Source of the DNA: Corynebacterium sp.
GTDB lineage: Bacteria > Actinomycetota > Actinomycetes > Mycobacteriales > Mycobacteriaceae
Length of the DNA stretch: 41,808 nucleotides
Reading direction: 5' to 3'
Assembly (NCBI GenBank): GCA_030450335.1
Contig: JAKDIS010000006.1
Span: forward strand, 1 to 41,808
Shown: positions 26,515-33,519 of the stretch, in pieces
How the letters are laid out: every line of letters starts with the position of its first letter
Numbering within the stretch: position 1 is the stretch's first letter
Position numbers and translations under genes: made by a program
The notes under the pieces: model-generated
The model's input: the letters and a program-made list of their open reading frames with translations, nothing else
What the model was told of the DNA's origin: nothing
Database searches by the model: none

Positions 26515-28647
26515 TCAGTCGCGCTTCGCGCCGCGGTTGCCGCGGAAGCTGCCGCGTCCACCGCGGTCGCTGCGGTCGCGGTCGAAACGTCCGCCGCCGT
26601 TGCCACGGTCGTTCCGGCCGCGGTTGCCGCGGTCGTTACGGTCGTTGCGATCGTTACGGTCGCCGCGGGGACGCCCGCCGCCGCGGTTGCCACCACGGTC
26701 ACCGCCGCGGTCGCCGTCCTGACGGGTACGCGCGGGGCGTCCGGCGGGGGCGCCGGGATCCGGCTCGATGTTGATCAGCTTGCCGGAGATCCGGGTCTGG
26801 TCGAGGGACTCGAAGGTCTCGCGCGGCAGGTCGGCCGGCAGCTCCACCAGGGAGTGCTCGGAGAAGATGCTGATCCGGCCGAAGTCGCGGGAATTCATGT
26901 TCCCCTCGTTGGCCAGGGCACCGACGATGGCTCCCGGGCGCACGCGCTGCCGGTGGCCGACGCCGATGCGGTAGACCGCGAGGGACTTGCCGTTACGGTC
27001 GGTGACCGTGGGCGCCTGCTTGTTGAAGCGCTCCTTGAACGGGCGGTGCACACCGGACTGGCCGTCGAAACCGTCACGGCGGTCGCCACGGTCCCCACGG
27101 TCGTTGCGGTCACGACGCTCGCGACGCGGCGGCTCCTGGATCTCCTCCATCAGGAACGGCTCCTTGCCCTGGAGCTTGGCGGCCAGGGCCGCGGCGATCT
27201 CCGTGGGCTCGACGTCGTTCTCGGTGGCGTACTCGGCGATCAGGTCGCGGAAGGTCGCGACCTGCTTGCCCTTGAGCGACTCGGTGATCGAGGCGTGGAA
27301 CTTCTTCTTGCGTGCCTCGTTGACCTGGTCGACGCCCGGCAGCTCGATCTCGTTGAGCTTGGACTTGGTGGCCCGCTCGATGTTCTTGAGCAGCCGGCCC
27401 TCACGCGGGGTGACGAAGAGGATCGCGCGGCCGTGGCGACCGGCACGGCCGGTACGGCCGATGCGGTGCACGTAGGACTCGGTGTCGCGCGGGATGTCGT
27501 AGTTGAAGACGTGGGTGATGCGCTCCACGTCGAGACCACGGGCGGCGACGTCCGTGGCCACGAGGATGTCGAGGCGACCGTCCTTGAGCTGGTCGACGGT
27601 GCGCTCACGCTGGTTCTGCGGGATGTCACCGTTGATGGCGGCGGCGTCGAACCCGCGCTCACGCAGCTTCTCGGCGACCTCCTCGGTGTCGTTCTTCGTA
27701 CGGACGAAGAGGATCATCGCGTCGAAGTCGGTGACCTCGAGGATGCTGGTCAGCGCGTTGAGCTTGTTGCGGTAGGTGACGTACAGGTAGTCCTGCTCGA
27801 TGTTCTCCGCGGTGCGCTGCGTGGACTTCACCGTGATCTCGGCGGCGTCGTTCAGGTACTGCTTGGAGAGGCGACGGATCGCCGACGGCATGGTGGCCGA
27901 GAACAGGGCGACCTGGCGGTCGTCGGGGGTGTCGGACAGGATGCGCTCGACATCCTCCTGGAAGCCCATGTTGAGCATCTCGTCGGCCTCGTCGAGGACG
28001 AGGAAACGCAGACCGGACAGGTCGAGGCTGCCCTTGGCCAGGTGGTCGATCACACGACCGGGGGTGCCGACGACGACCTGGGCGCCACGGCGCAGGCCGG
28101 ACAGCTGGGCACCGTAGGGTGCGCCACCGTAGATCGGCAGGACGCTGACGCCGCCGAGCTGCTTGGCGAAGGTCTCGAAGGAATCGGCGACCTGCAGGGC
28201 CAGCTCTCGCGTGGGGGCGAGAACCAGGACCTGCGGGGTGCGCTGGTTGGGGTCGAGGCGCGACAGCGCGGGCAGAGCGAAGGCAGCGGTCTTACCGGTA
28301 CCGGTCTGCGCCAGACCCACGACGTCCCGACCCTCCATGAGGGTGGGGATGGTGGACGCCTGGATCGGCGACGGGGTCGTGAAGCCGACCCGTTCCACGG
28401 CCTCGAGGATCTTCGGCGGCAGGCCGAGGGTGTCGAAGCCGTTCTTCTCGTTTTCTGTTTGGATGTTCTTCTCGGTGACGTCCCCGTCCACAGTGCTCTC
28501 GGGAATCTCTGCGCCCACTTCGTCACCGAGGTCCGACGACCCCGTGACCGGGGAGGTGGCATCCTCGTGCAGATTCTCCTGAGGTACTGACGACTGGGAG
28601 GTTTCCGGCATATTTTCGTCGCCGGTTACGTTCTCAGTTTCAGACAT
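26515..28647 (-). CDS. deaD: DEAD-box RNA helicase, DeaD/CsdA type
   Basis: ATP-dependent RNA helicase of ribosome assembly, RNA decay and cold adaptation. The 710-residue protein has an acidic N-terminal tail (1-68), the Q motif in FTTPSPIQ near 90, motif I AQTGTGKT near 113, PTRELALQ near 145, VLDEADEML near 218, SAT near 252, and HRIGRTGRAGRHG near 392. A DbpA-like RNA-binding domain follows (about 540-620, YRIGVGHRQRVRPGAIVGAL), then an Arg/Gly/Asn/Asp-rich tail to the end. The tail contains [13 protein letters not shown], also present in Rho of this window. The ATG at 28647 has GAGG close upstream and a TACTGT box 7 nt before it. The gene is divergent from the permease and abuts the HNH gene. 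Confidence 0.93.
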   Translation of the reverse strand: MSETENVTGDENMPETSQSSVPQENLHEDATSPVTGSSDLGDEVGAEIPESTVDGDVTEKNIQTENEKNGFDTLGLPPKILEAVERVGFTTPSPIQASTIPTLMEGRDVVGLAQTGTGKTAAFALPALSRLDPNQRTPQVLVLAPTRELALQVADSFETFAKQLGGVSVLPIYGGAPYGAQLSGLRRGAQVVVGTPGRVIDHLAKGSLDLSGLRFLVLDEADEMLNMGFQEDVERILSDTPDDRQVALFSATMPSAIRRLSKQYLNDAAEITVKSTQRTAENIEQDYLYVTYRNKLNALTSILEVTDFDAMILFVRTKNDTEEVAEKLRERGFDAAAINGDIPQNQRERTVDQLKDGRLDILVATDVAARGLDVERITHVFNYDIPRDTESYVHRIGRTGRAGRHGRAILFVTPREGRLLKNIERATKSKLNEIELPGVDQVNEARKKKFHASITESLKGKQVATFRDLIAEYATENDVEPTEIAAALAAKLQGKEPFLMEEIQEPPRRERRDRNDRGDRGDRRDGFDGQSGVHRPFKERFNKQAPTVTDRNGKSLAVYRIGVGHRQRVRPGAIVGALANEGNMNSRDFGRISIFSEHSLVELPADLPRETFESLDQTRISGKLINIEPDPGAPAGRPARTRQDGDRGGDRGGNRGGGRPRGDRNDRNDRNDRGNRGRNDRGNGGGRFDRDRSDRGGRGSFRGNRGAKRD

Positions 28648-28654
28648 TGACCTC

Positions 28655-28660
28655 ACAGTA
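28655..28660 (-). promoter_or_regulatory. -10 element of deaD
   Basis: TACTGT on the minus strand ends 7 nt before the ATG at 28647, as in other leaderless starts of this window. A GAGG next to the ATG leaves a leadered start possible. Confidence 0.45.
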
Positions 28661-28723
28661 CGTGGTCGGCGCCATAAAAGCGATTCGACCGGCCCGCGCT
28701 GTGATATAGGACTCCCCGATGGT

Positions 28724-28729
28724 TAGTAT
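28724..28729 (+). promoter_or_regulatory. -10 element of the amino-acid permease gene
   Basis: TAGTAT ends 8 nt before the GTG at 28738 and there is no ribosome-binding site, so a leaderless mRNA is likely. Confidence 0.5.
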
Positions 28730-28737
28730 GTGAGACC

Positions 28738-30186
28738 GTGAGTGACTTAAGCGCCCCCGTCCGGCAGGAACGCCAGCTCCGCCGCACGCTGACCCACCGG
28801 CACATCCACTTCATCGCACTGGGCTCCGCGATCGGCACCGGCCTGTTCTACGGTTCGTCCGGCGCCATCGGCGCCGCGGGCCCCGGCGTGGTGTTCGTCT
28901 ACCTGCTCGGCGGCGCCGTGGTGTACTTCATGCTCCGGGCCCTGGGCGAGATGGCCGTCGCCGACCCCGCCCCCGGGTCCTTCGCCGAGTACTGCCGCCG
29001 GTACCTGGGCGGCTGGGCCGGCTACATCACCGGCTGGATGTACGCCTTCGAGATGATCATCGTGTGCCTGGCCGACCTCACGGCCATCACGGTGTACATG
29101 ACCTTCTGGTTCCCCGACACCCCAGGCTGGGTCTGGGTCTCCGTGGCACTGCTGATCGTCGGCGCGGCGAACCTGGCCAGTGCGCGCTGGTACGGGGAGC
29201 TGGAGTTCTGGTTCACCTCGATCAAGGTCACGGCCGTGGTGGCGATGATCCTCGGCGGTGCGGCGATCCTGGTCTTCAACCTCGACACCGGCGGGTCCGC
29301 CGGATTCGACAACCTGTGGAACGACGGCGGCCTGTTCCCCAACGGCGTGACCGGCGTGTTCAGCGCCCTGATCCTCGTGCTCTTCGCCTTCGGCGGCACC
29401 GAGATCATCGGGGTTACCGCCGGGGAGGCCGCCGACCACGAGAAGACGATCCCCAAGGCCGTCAACACCGTGCCGATGCGCATCCTGCTGTTCTACGTGC
29501 TGGCGATCCTGGTGATCGTGGCGGTGATCCCCTGGCGGCAGATCACCGGCGAGGAGTCCCCGTTCGTCCAGATCTTCAGCGACCTGGGTATCGGCTGGGC
29601 CGCGGCGGCACTGAACGTCGTGGTGGTCTCCGCTGCGCTCTCGGCGATCAACTCCGACCTCTACGGCGCCGGACGCGTGGTCTTCGGCATGGCCCGCCAG
29701 GGCCTGTCCCCGCGGATCTTCGCGCGGCTGAACCACCGGGGCGTCCCGGTGACCACGATCGGGGTCATGCTGGTCGTCCTGCTGGTCGGTGTGGCCCTTC
29801 AGCTCGCCAGCAGCACCGCTGCGGAGATGTTCCAGAGCATCGCGGCGCTGGCCACCTTCGCCACCGTCTTCGTCTGGCTGATGATCCTGCTCGCCCACCT
29901 CGGCAGCCGCTACGGCAGGAACGCGGTGACGAAGGACGACGGCACTCCCCCGGCGTTCCCGGTCCCGCTGTGGCCGGTGGGCCAGTTCTTCGCCATCGGG
30001 GTGATTCTGATCACCTTCGGGACGATGGTCTGGATGGACGAGTACCACTCCGCCCTCTGGGCGGGGGTGATCTTCCTGGTCGCGATGACCGCGCTCTACC
30101 CCCTCACCCGGCGCCGCGCGGCCGCCGCCGCGTCTGATCCAGCGTCCGACTCCCCGCAGCGGGGGGATGACATCGGGGGAGAGTAG
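28738..30186 (+). CDS. APC-superfamily amino-acid permease (AAT family)
   Basis: Proton-coupled amino-acid importer of the cytoplasmic membrane. The 482-residue protein has about 12 hydrophobic helices. The first carries HRHIHFIALGSAIGTGLFYG near residue 21, the AAT-family substrate-binding GSAIGTG loop, followed by RALGEMAVADP near residue 66, also diagnostic; the region around 210-230 (FAFGGTEIIGVTAGE) is another family motif. AroP, ProY, CycA and GabP share these, and I cannot choose the substrate. The start is GTG at 28738 behind a TAGTAT box. The C-terminus is a short Ala/Ser/Asp-rich cytoplasmic tail. It is divergent from deaD and precedes gap in the same direction. Confidence 0.9.
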   Translation: MSDLSAPVRQERQLRRTLTHRHIHFIALGSAIGTGLFYGSSGAIGAAGPGVVFVYLLGGAVVYFMLRALGEMAVADPAPGSFAEYCRRYLGGWAGYITGWMYAFEMIIVCLADLTAITVYMTFWFPDTPGWVWVSVALLIVGAANLASARWYGELEFWFTSIKVTAVVAMILGGAAILVFNLDTGGSAGFDNLWNDGGLFPNGVTGVFSALILVLFAFGGTEIIGVTAGEAADHEKTIPKAVNTVPMRILLFYVLAILVIVAVIPWRQITGEESPFVQIFSDLGIGWAAAALNVVVVSAALSAINSDLYGAGRVVFGMARQGLSPRIFARLNHRGVPVTTIGVMLVVLLVGVALQLASSTAAEMFQSIAALATFATVFVWLMILLAHLGSRYGRNAVTKDDGTPPAFPVPLWPVGQFFAIGVILITFGTMVWMDEYHSALWAGVIFLVAMTALYPLTRRRAAAAASDPASDSPQRGDDIGGE

Positions 30187-30215
30187 CTCTCCGTACGTCC
30201 GTTCCCTTACCTTTG

Positions 30216-30221
30216 TAGTGT
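30216..30221 (+). promoter_or_regulatory. Possible -10 element of gap
   Basis: TAGTGT lies 56 nt before the gap ATG, giving a leader of about 50 nt with AGGAG (30262-30266) as ribosome site. TACCTT at 30208-30213 is an alternative. No clear -35. Confidence 0.35.
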
Positions 30222-30277
30222 CCTTCTACCCCCTTACCGGGGACCATCACGACCGCCCCCTAGGAGCTCCCACACCC

Positions 30278-31747
30278 ATGAGTGCACCGGCCACCGATTC
30301 CCAGAGCGACTGGAACTCCCGCATCCTGCTTGCCGAGCAGATCCTCCCGCTCCTCTCCCGCCTGCACCGGGAGCACAACGTCGTCACGTCCGTCTTCGGT
30401 CGCCTGCTGATCAACGTGACCGGTGTCGACGTGATCAAGTCGCACCGTTACGCACGTCTGGTGACCGACCGTGAGCTGCCGCTGAGCTCCACCCTGCCGA
30501 TCCTGCAGGAGCTGGTGGAGATGAACCTCGGCAGCGCCTCGATCGACCTGGGACGCCTGGCCACCGGCTACGAGGCCGAGGGCGAGTCCGCCGGCACACT
30601 GCGCGACTACCTCGAGCGTGAGCTCGCCGAGGTCGTCGGCGCCCACACCGAGAAGGATCCGACGGACGTCGTCCTGTACGGCTTCGGACGTATCGGACGC
30701 CTGCTCGCCCGCATCCTCATCGCCCGCGAAGCCGCCTACGGCGGCGTGCGTCTGCGCGCCATGGTCGTGCGACGCAACGGCGACGACGACCTGGAGAAGC
30801 GCGCCAGCCTGCTGCGTCGTGACTCGGTGCACGGCGCCTTCGACGGGACGATCTCCGTCGACCACGACAACGAGATCATCTGGGCCAACGGCACCCCGAT
30901 CCAGGTCATCTACTCCAACGACCCGGCGTCCGTGGACTACACCTCCTACGGCATCGACAACGCGGTACTCGTCGACAACACCGGCCGCTGGCGCGACCGC
31001 GAGGGACTCTCCCAGCACCTCGCGGCCAACGGTGTGGCCAAGGTCCTGCTGACCGCGCCCGGCAAGGGCGACGTGCGCAACCTGGTCTACGGGATCAACC
31101 ACGACGACATCACCGAGGACGACTCGGACCGCATCCTGTCCGCCGCGTCCTGCACCACCAACGCGATCACGCCGGTGCTCAAGGTGATCAACGACCGCTA
31201 CGGCATCAGCCACGGCCACGTCGAGACGGTGCACTCGTTCACCAACGACCAGAACCTCATCGACAACTTCCACAAGGGCGACCGGCGCGGACGTGCCGCG
31301 GGTCTGAACATGGTCATCACCGAGACCGGCGCCGCCAAGGCCGTGGCCAAGGCGCTGCCGGAGCTCGGCGGAAAGCTCACCGGCAACGCCATCCGCGTCC
31401 CCACCCCGGACGTCTCGATGGCGGTGCTGAACCTCAACCTCGACACCGAGACCACCCGCGACGAGGTCAACGACTACCTCCACAAGGTCGCCCTGCACTC
31501 GAACCTGCGTCAGCAGATCGACTACATCAAGTCCCCCGAGGTGGTCTCCACCGACTTCGTGGGCTCCACCCACGCCGGCATCGTCGACGGTCTCGCCACC
31601 ATCGCCGAGGGCAGTAACCTGGTGGTCTACGTGTGGTACGACAACGAGTACGGCTACTCCAACCAGGTGATCCGCATCGTCGAGGAGATCGCCGGCGCGC
31701 GTCCGCGGGTGTTCCCCCAGCGTGTCGCACCGGTGGACCTCTACTGA
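30278..31747 (+). CDS. gapB: Glyceraldehyde-3-phosphate dehydrogenase, N-terminally extended (GapB type)
   Basis: Interconverts glyceraldehyde-3-phosphate and 1,3-bisphosphoglycerate. The 489-residue protein is about 150 residues longer than glycolytic GAPDH. The extra part is an N-terminal helical region (about 1-125). The Rossmann motif YGFGRIGRLLARIL follows near 133, then SAASCTTNAITPVLKVI with the catalytic C292, and the C-terminal VWYDNEYGYSNQVIRIVE. This layout matches C. glutamicum GapB, which is extended in the same way and works mainly in the gluconeogenic direction with NADP as well as NAD; carrying that over is inference. A spaced AGGAG supports ATG 30278; the open frame reaches back to 30167 inside the permease gene. 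Confidence 0.9.
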   Translation: MSAPATDSQSDWNSRILLAEQILPLLSRLHREHNVVTSVFGRLLINVTGVDVIKSHRYARLVTDRELPLSSTLPILQELVEMNLGSASIDLGRLATGYEAEGESAGTLRDYLERELAEVVGAHTEKDPTDVVLYGFGRIGRLLARILIAREAAYGGVRLRAMVVRRNGDDDLEKRASLLRRDSVHGAFDGTISVDHDNEIIWANGTPIQVIYSNDPASVDYTSYGIDNAVLVDNTGRWRDREGLSQHLAANGVAKVLLTAPGKGDVRNLVYGINHDDITEDDSDRILSAASCTTNAITPVLKVINDRYGISHGHVETVHSFTNDQNLIDNFHKGDRRGRAAGLNMVITETGAAKAVAKALPELGGKLTGNAIRVPTPDVSMAVLNLNLDTETTRDEVNDYLHKVALHSNLRQQIDYIKSPEVVSTDFVGSTHAGIVDGLATIAEGSNLVVYVWYDNEYGYSNQVIRIVEEIAGARPRVFPQRVAPVDLY

Positions 31748-31756
31748 CCTCAGCAC

Positions 31757-31762
31757 TATTTT
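31757..31762 (+). promoter_or_regulatory. Possible -10 element overlapping the LexA box
   Basis: TATTTT fits TANNNT and its last base is the first base of the LexA-box palindrome, so LexA bound there would cover the start site near 31769. A TGGAC-type -35 about 18 nt upstream is weak. Confidence 0.35.
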
Positions 31763-31777
31763 CGAACGGATGTTCGA
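31762..31777. promoter_or_regulatory. LexA (SOS) box
   Basis: TCGAACGGATGTTCGA is a perfect palindrome of TCGAAC-N4-GTTCGA, the actinobacterial SOS-box consensus. It lies 14 nt after gap and 55 nt before the next gene's ATG, with the same orientation as that gene. Confidence 0.7.
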
Positions 31778-31783
31778 TTGACC

Positions 31784-31819
31784 ACGGCCGGTCGCGGATT
31801 CATGTCCGCGGCCGGCCGT
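31784..31819 (+). terminator. Hairpin after gap, overlapping the next gene's -10
   Basis: Two 15-nt arms (31784-31798 and 31805-31819) pair with one G-U around the loop TTCATG. No T-tract follows, so it may be a weak terminator of gap or a leader structure of the downstream gene if that starts near 31769. Confidence 0.5.
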
Positions 31820-31824
31820 AGTGT
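31819..31824 (+). promoter_or_regulatory. -10 element of the LexA-box-associated gene
   Basis: TAGTGT ends 7 nt before ATG 31832, the leaderless spacing seen elsewhere in the window. The LexA box would then be at about -70 to -55. Confidence 0.45.
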
Positions 31825-31831
31825 TCCCGGC

Positions 31832-32431
31832 ATGGAGAACACCACCACACCCACGACACCGTCCATCCACGTCCTGATGCGTCGGCCGCTCAGTGCACTG
31901 AGGCCGGCACCGTCCGTCTCCCGTGCCGCCGAGCGGTGCGCCACGGTCCTGCGCCACCCGCGCAGCCGTATCCGCGTCTCCCCCGGCTGGACGGCCCCGT
32001 CCCTGCGCATCGCACTCCCCTCCGGCCCCGCACAGGTGTTCATGTCACGTCACCGGGTCTCCACCACCATGTGGCGCAGGCTCACGGGGGCCGGACTGGA
32101 CGAGACCCCACCGCCGTCACCCGTCCACCTGGTCACCCTGACCGCCAGGGCGGAGAAGTCGAAGCTGACCGCGTCCGCCCGGAACATGACCACGGACGTG
32201 CACTCGCTGTTCCGTCGGACGCTCAGGTCCGACGCCGATGAGACCGGCGAGGGTGCCGAGGACGGCCAGGGCGGCCAGCTCGTCTGCGGCCACGTGCTCT
32301 GGGTGTCACAGGAGTCCTGCGGCGGGCCCGCCCGGACCGACGGACTCATGGAGTGGACGTGGCACGCCCTCCTGAGCGGTGAACCCGGCCGCGCATCAGC
32401 ACCCGAACCCGGTCACGGCACCGCGGCCTGA
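31832..32431 (+). CDS. Uncharacterised protein downstream of a LexA box
   Basis: I do not recognise this 199-residue protein. It has no signal peptide or membrane segment. The N-terminal half is Arg/Pro/Ser-rich and basic (PSIHVLMRRPLSALRP onward); the middle, about 95-140, is more regular (VHLVTLTARAEKSKLTASA); a Gly/Glu/Asp stretch follows, then a Trp-containing segment (HVLWVSQESCGG, MEWTWHALL) and an Ala/Pro tail. The ATG at 31832 is set by a TAGTGT box 7 nt upstream. The perfect LexA box before it suggests DNA-damage induction, so a checkpoint or repair accessory role is possible but unproven. Codon use is like its neighbours. It overlaps the converging gene by 19 bp at the 3' end. Confidence 0.65.
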   Translation: MENTTTPTTPSIHVLMRRPLSALRPAPSVSRAAERCATVLRHPRSRIRVSPGWTAPSLRIALPSGPAQVFMSRHRVSTTMWRRLTGAGLDETPPPSPVHLVTLTARAEKSKLTASARNMTTDVHSLFRRTLRSDADETGEGAEDGQGGQLVCGHVLWVSQESCGGPARTDGLMEWTWHALLSGEPGRASAPEPGHGTAA

Positions 32432-33189
32432 CCGTCCCCATCATCGTCTTCATCGTCTTCGTCGTCTTCCTCCCACAGGGTTTCCAGCGGAACCAGGAGA
32501 GCCTCCCAGTCCGGGGCCTGGACCTGCGCCAGGGCGAGGACGTCGAAGAGCCGGTCGAAGTCGGTGTACACGCCGAGGTCAAGGACCTCCTCGGACATCT
32601 CCGCGACGTTGCTGACCAGCCCACGGAACATGGCCTGGCGTTCCATCTCCGAGTACTCCTCGCCCACCGAGTCGCCGTCCCAGACGTCGGCGATTGCCTC
32701 GTCCATGAGGTCCTCGAACCCGTCGCCAAGGGAGATGAACTCGACGCGTGCCGTCGGTTCGGTCGACTCGCCGTCGAGGGTGACGACCAGCTCCGAGCTC
32801 TCCCCGATCTCCGCGGAGACGCGGAGGGCGTCGACCGGGTCCTGCACGAACTCCAGGTCGACGATCCTGGAGTCCGTGCCGTCGATCAGGTCGCGGATCA
32901 CGCCGACGACCTGGTCGGTCGCGATATGGCGGGCAACGGTGGCGACCGCCTCCTCGACAGAGAAGACAACACCCACCAGGGCTGCCTCGAACTCCTCGTC
33001 ATCCTCGGCGACGTCGGCCATGGCGAGGAACACGTTCGCCGCCACCAGTCCGGCAGGAACCCCCTCCCCGATCTCCACGAACTGGATCTCGAGGTCCGAG
33101 GACACCGGGACGAAAACCGTCCCGTCATTCACCCTCGACTCAATGCCCTCGGCATCCAGCGACTCAGCAACATCCTCATAGAACCCCAT
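32413..33189 (-). CDS. Acidic protein of unknown function (YbjN-like sensory-domain resemblance)
   Basis: A 258-residue, strongly acidic soluble protein with no signal peptide or membrane helix. The first 75 residues (MGFYEDVAESLDAEGIESRV) resemble the YbjN/type III secretion chaperone-like alpha-beta fold, and the layout suggests two such modules; this is a weak resemblance. The tail is an Asp/Glu run (EEDDEDDEDDDGDG). GAGGAGG sits 8 nt before the ATG at 33189. A TAGCAT box (33276-33271, coding strand) may be its promoter. It is divergent from odhA and overlaps the end of the LexA-box gene by 19 bp. Function unknown. Confidence 0.75.
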   Translation of the reverse strand: MGFYEDVAESLDAEGIESRVNDGTVFVPVSSDLEIQFVEIGEGVPAGLVAANVFLAMADVAEDDEEFEAALVGVVFSVEEAVATVARHIATDQVVGVIRDLIDGTDSRIVDLEFVQDPVDALRVSAEIGESSELVVTLDGESTEPTARVEFISLGDGFEDLMDEAIADVWDGDSVGEEYSEMERQAMFRGLVSNVAEMSEEVLDLGVYTDFDRLFDVLALAQVQAPDWEALLVPLETLWEEDDEDDEDDDGDGQAAVP

Positions 33190-33384
33190 GGCGGGCGCCT
33201 CCTCGGTACTTCCTCCGAATGATGTGCAGCTTGCGCAGGCTTCGCGCGGTCGGGCTGCCGGAACGACACCATGCTAGCCCAGTTGCCGCCACACGTCCCT
33301 GCCCACGGCCCCGCCCTCCTCGCCTCTCGCTTCGCCGCCCACCAGGAGTGGTTTCGTCCAGGTAACGGGCCCATCTCCGCGAGC

Positions 33385-33418
33385 CATACGCGAAGCTACT
33401 GAAAACATACGCTCAGCT
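33385..33418 (+). repeat. Two direct repeats CATACGCnnAGCT, 21 bp apart, upstream of odhA
   Basis: CATACGCGAAGCT (33385-33397) and CATACGCTCAGCT (33406-33418) agree at 11 of 13 positions and start 21 bp apart, about two helix turns. They end 49 nt before the proposed odhA -10, where an activator would bind. The regulator is unknown. Confidence 0.5.
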
Positions 33419-33467
33419 GGCAATATCGACACCTCCCCCACCACGGTCACGGAAACTGGTGTTGTAG

Positions 33468-33473
33468 TAGGGT
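33468..33473 (+). promoter_or_regulatory. Candidate -10 element of odhA
   Basis: TAGGGT fits TANNNT and lies 46 nt before the GTG start, which leaves room for the AGGA ribosome site. A -35 is not clear. Confidence 0.4.
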
Positions 33474-33519
33474 GGAACGTCGAGATTGACCACATCATGA
33501 AATGAGGCGAGGACCTGCT

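Larger units (their letters stand above)
33190..33519. other. Intergenic region between the acidic protein and odhA
   Basis: No gene is seen in these 330 bp. It should hold two divergent promoters. For odhA: TAGGGT at 33468-33473, giving a leader of about 40 nt with AGGA at 33510-33513. For the minus-strand gene: TAGCAT at 33276-33271. A pair of 13-nt direct repeats lies at 33385-33418. Confidence 0.6.
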
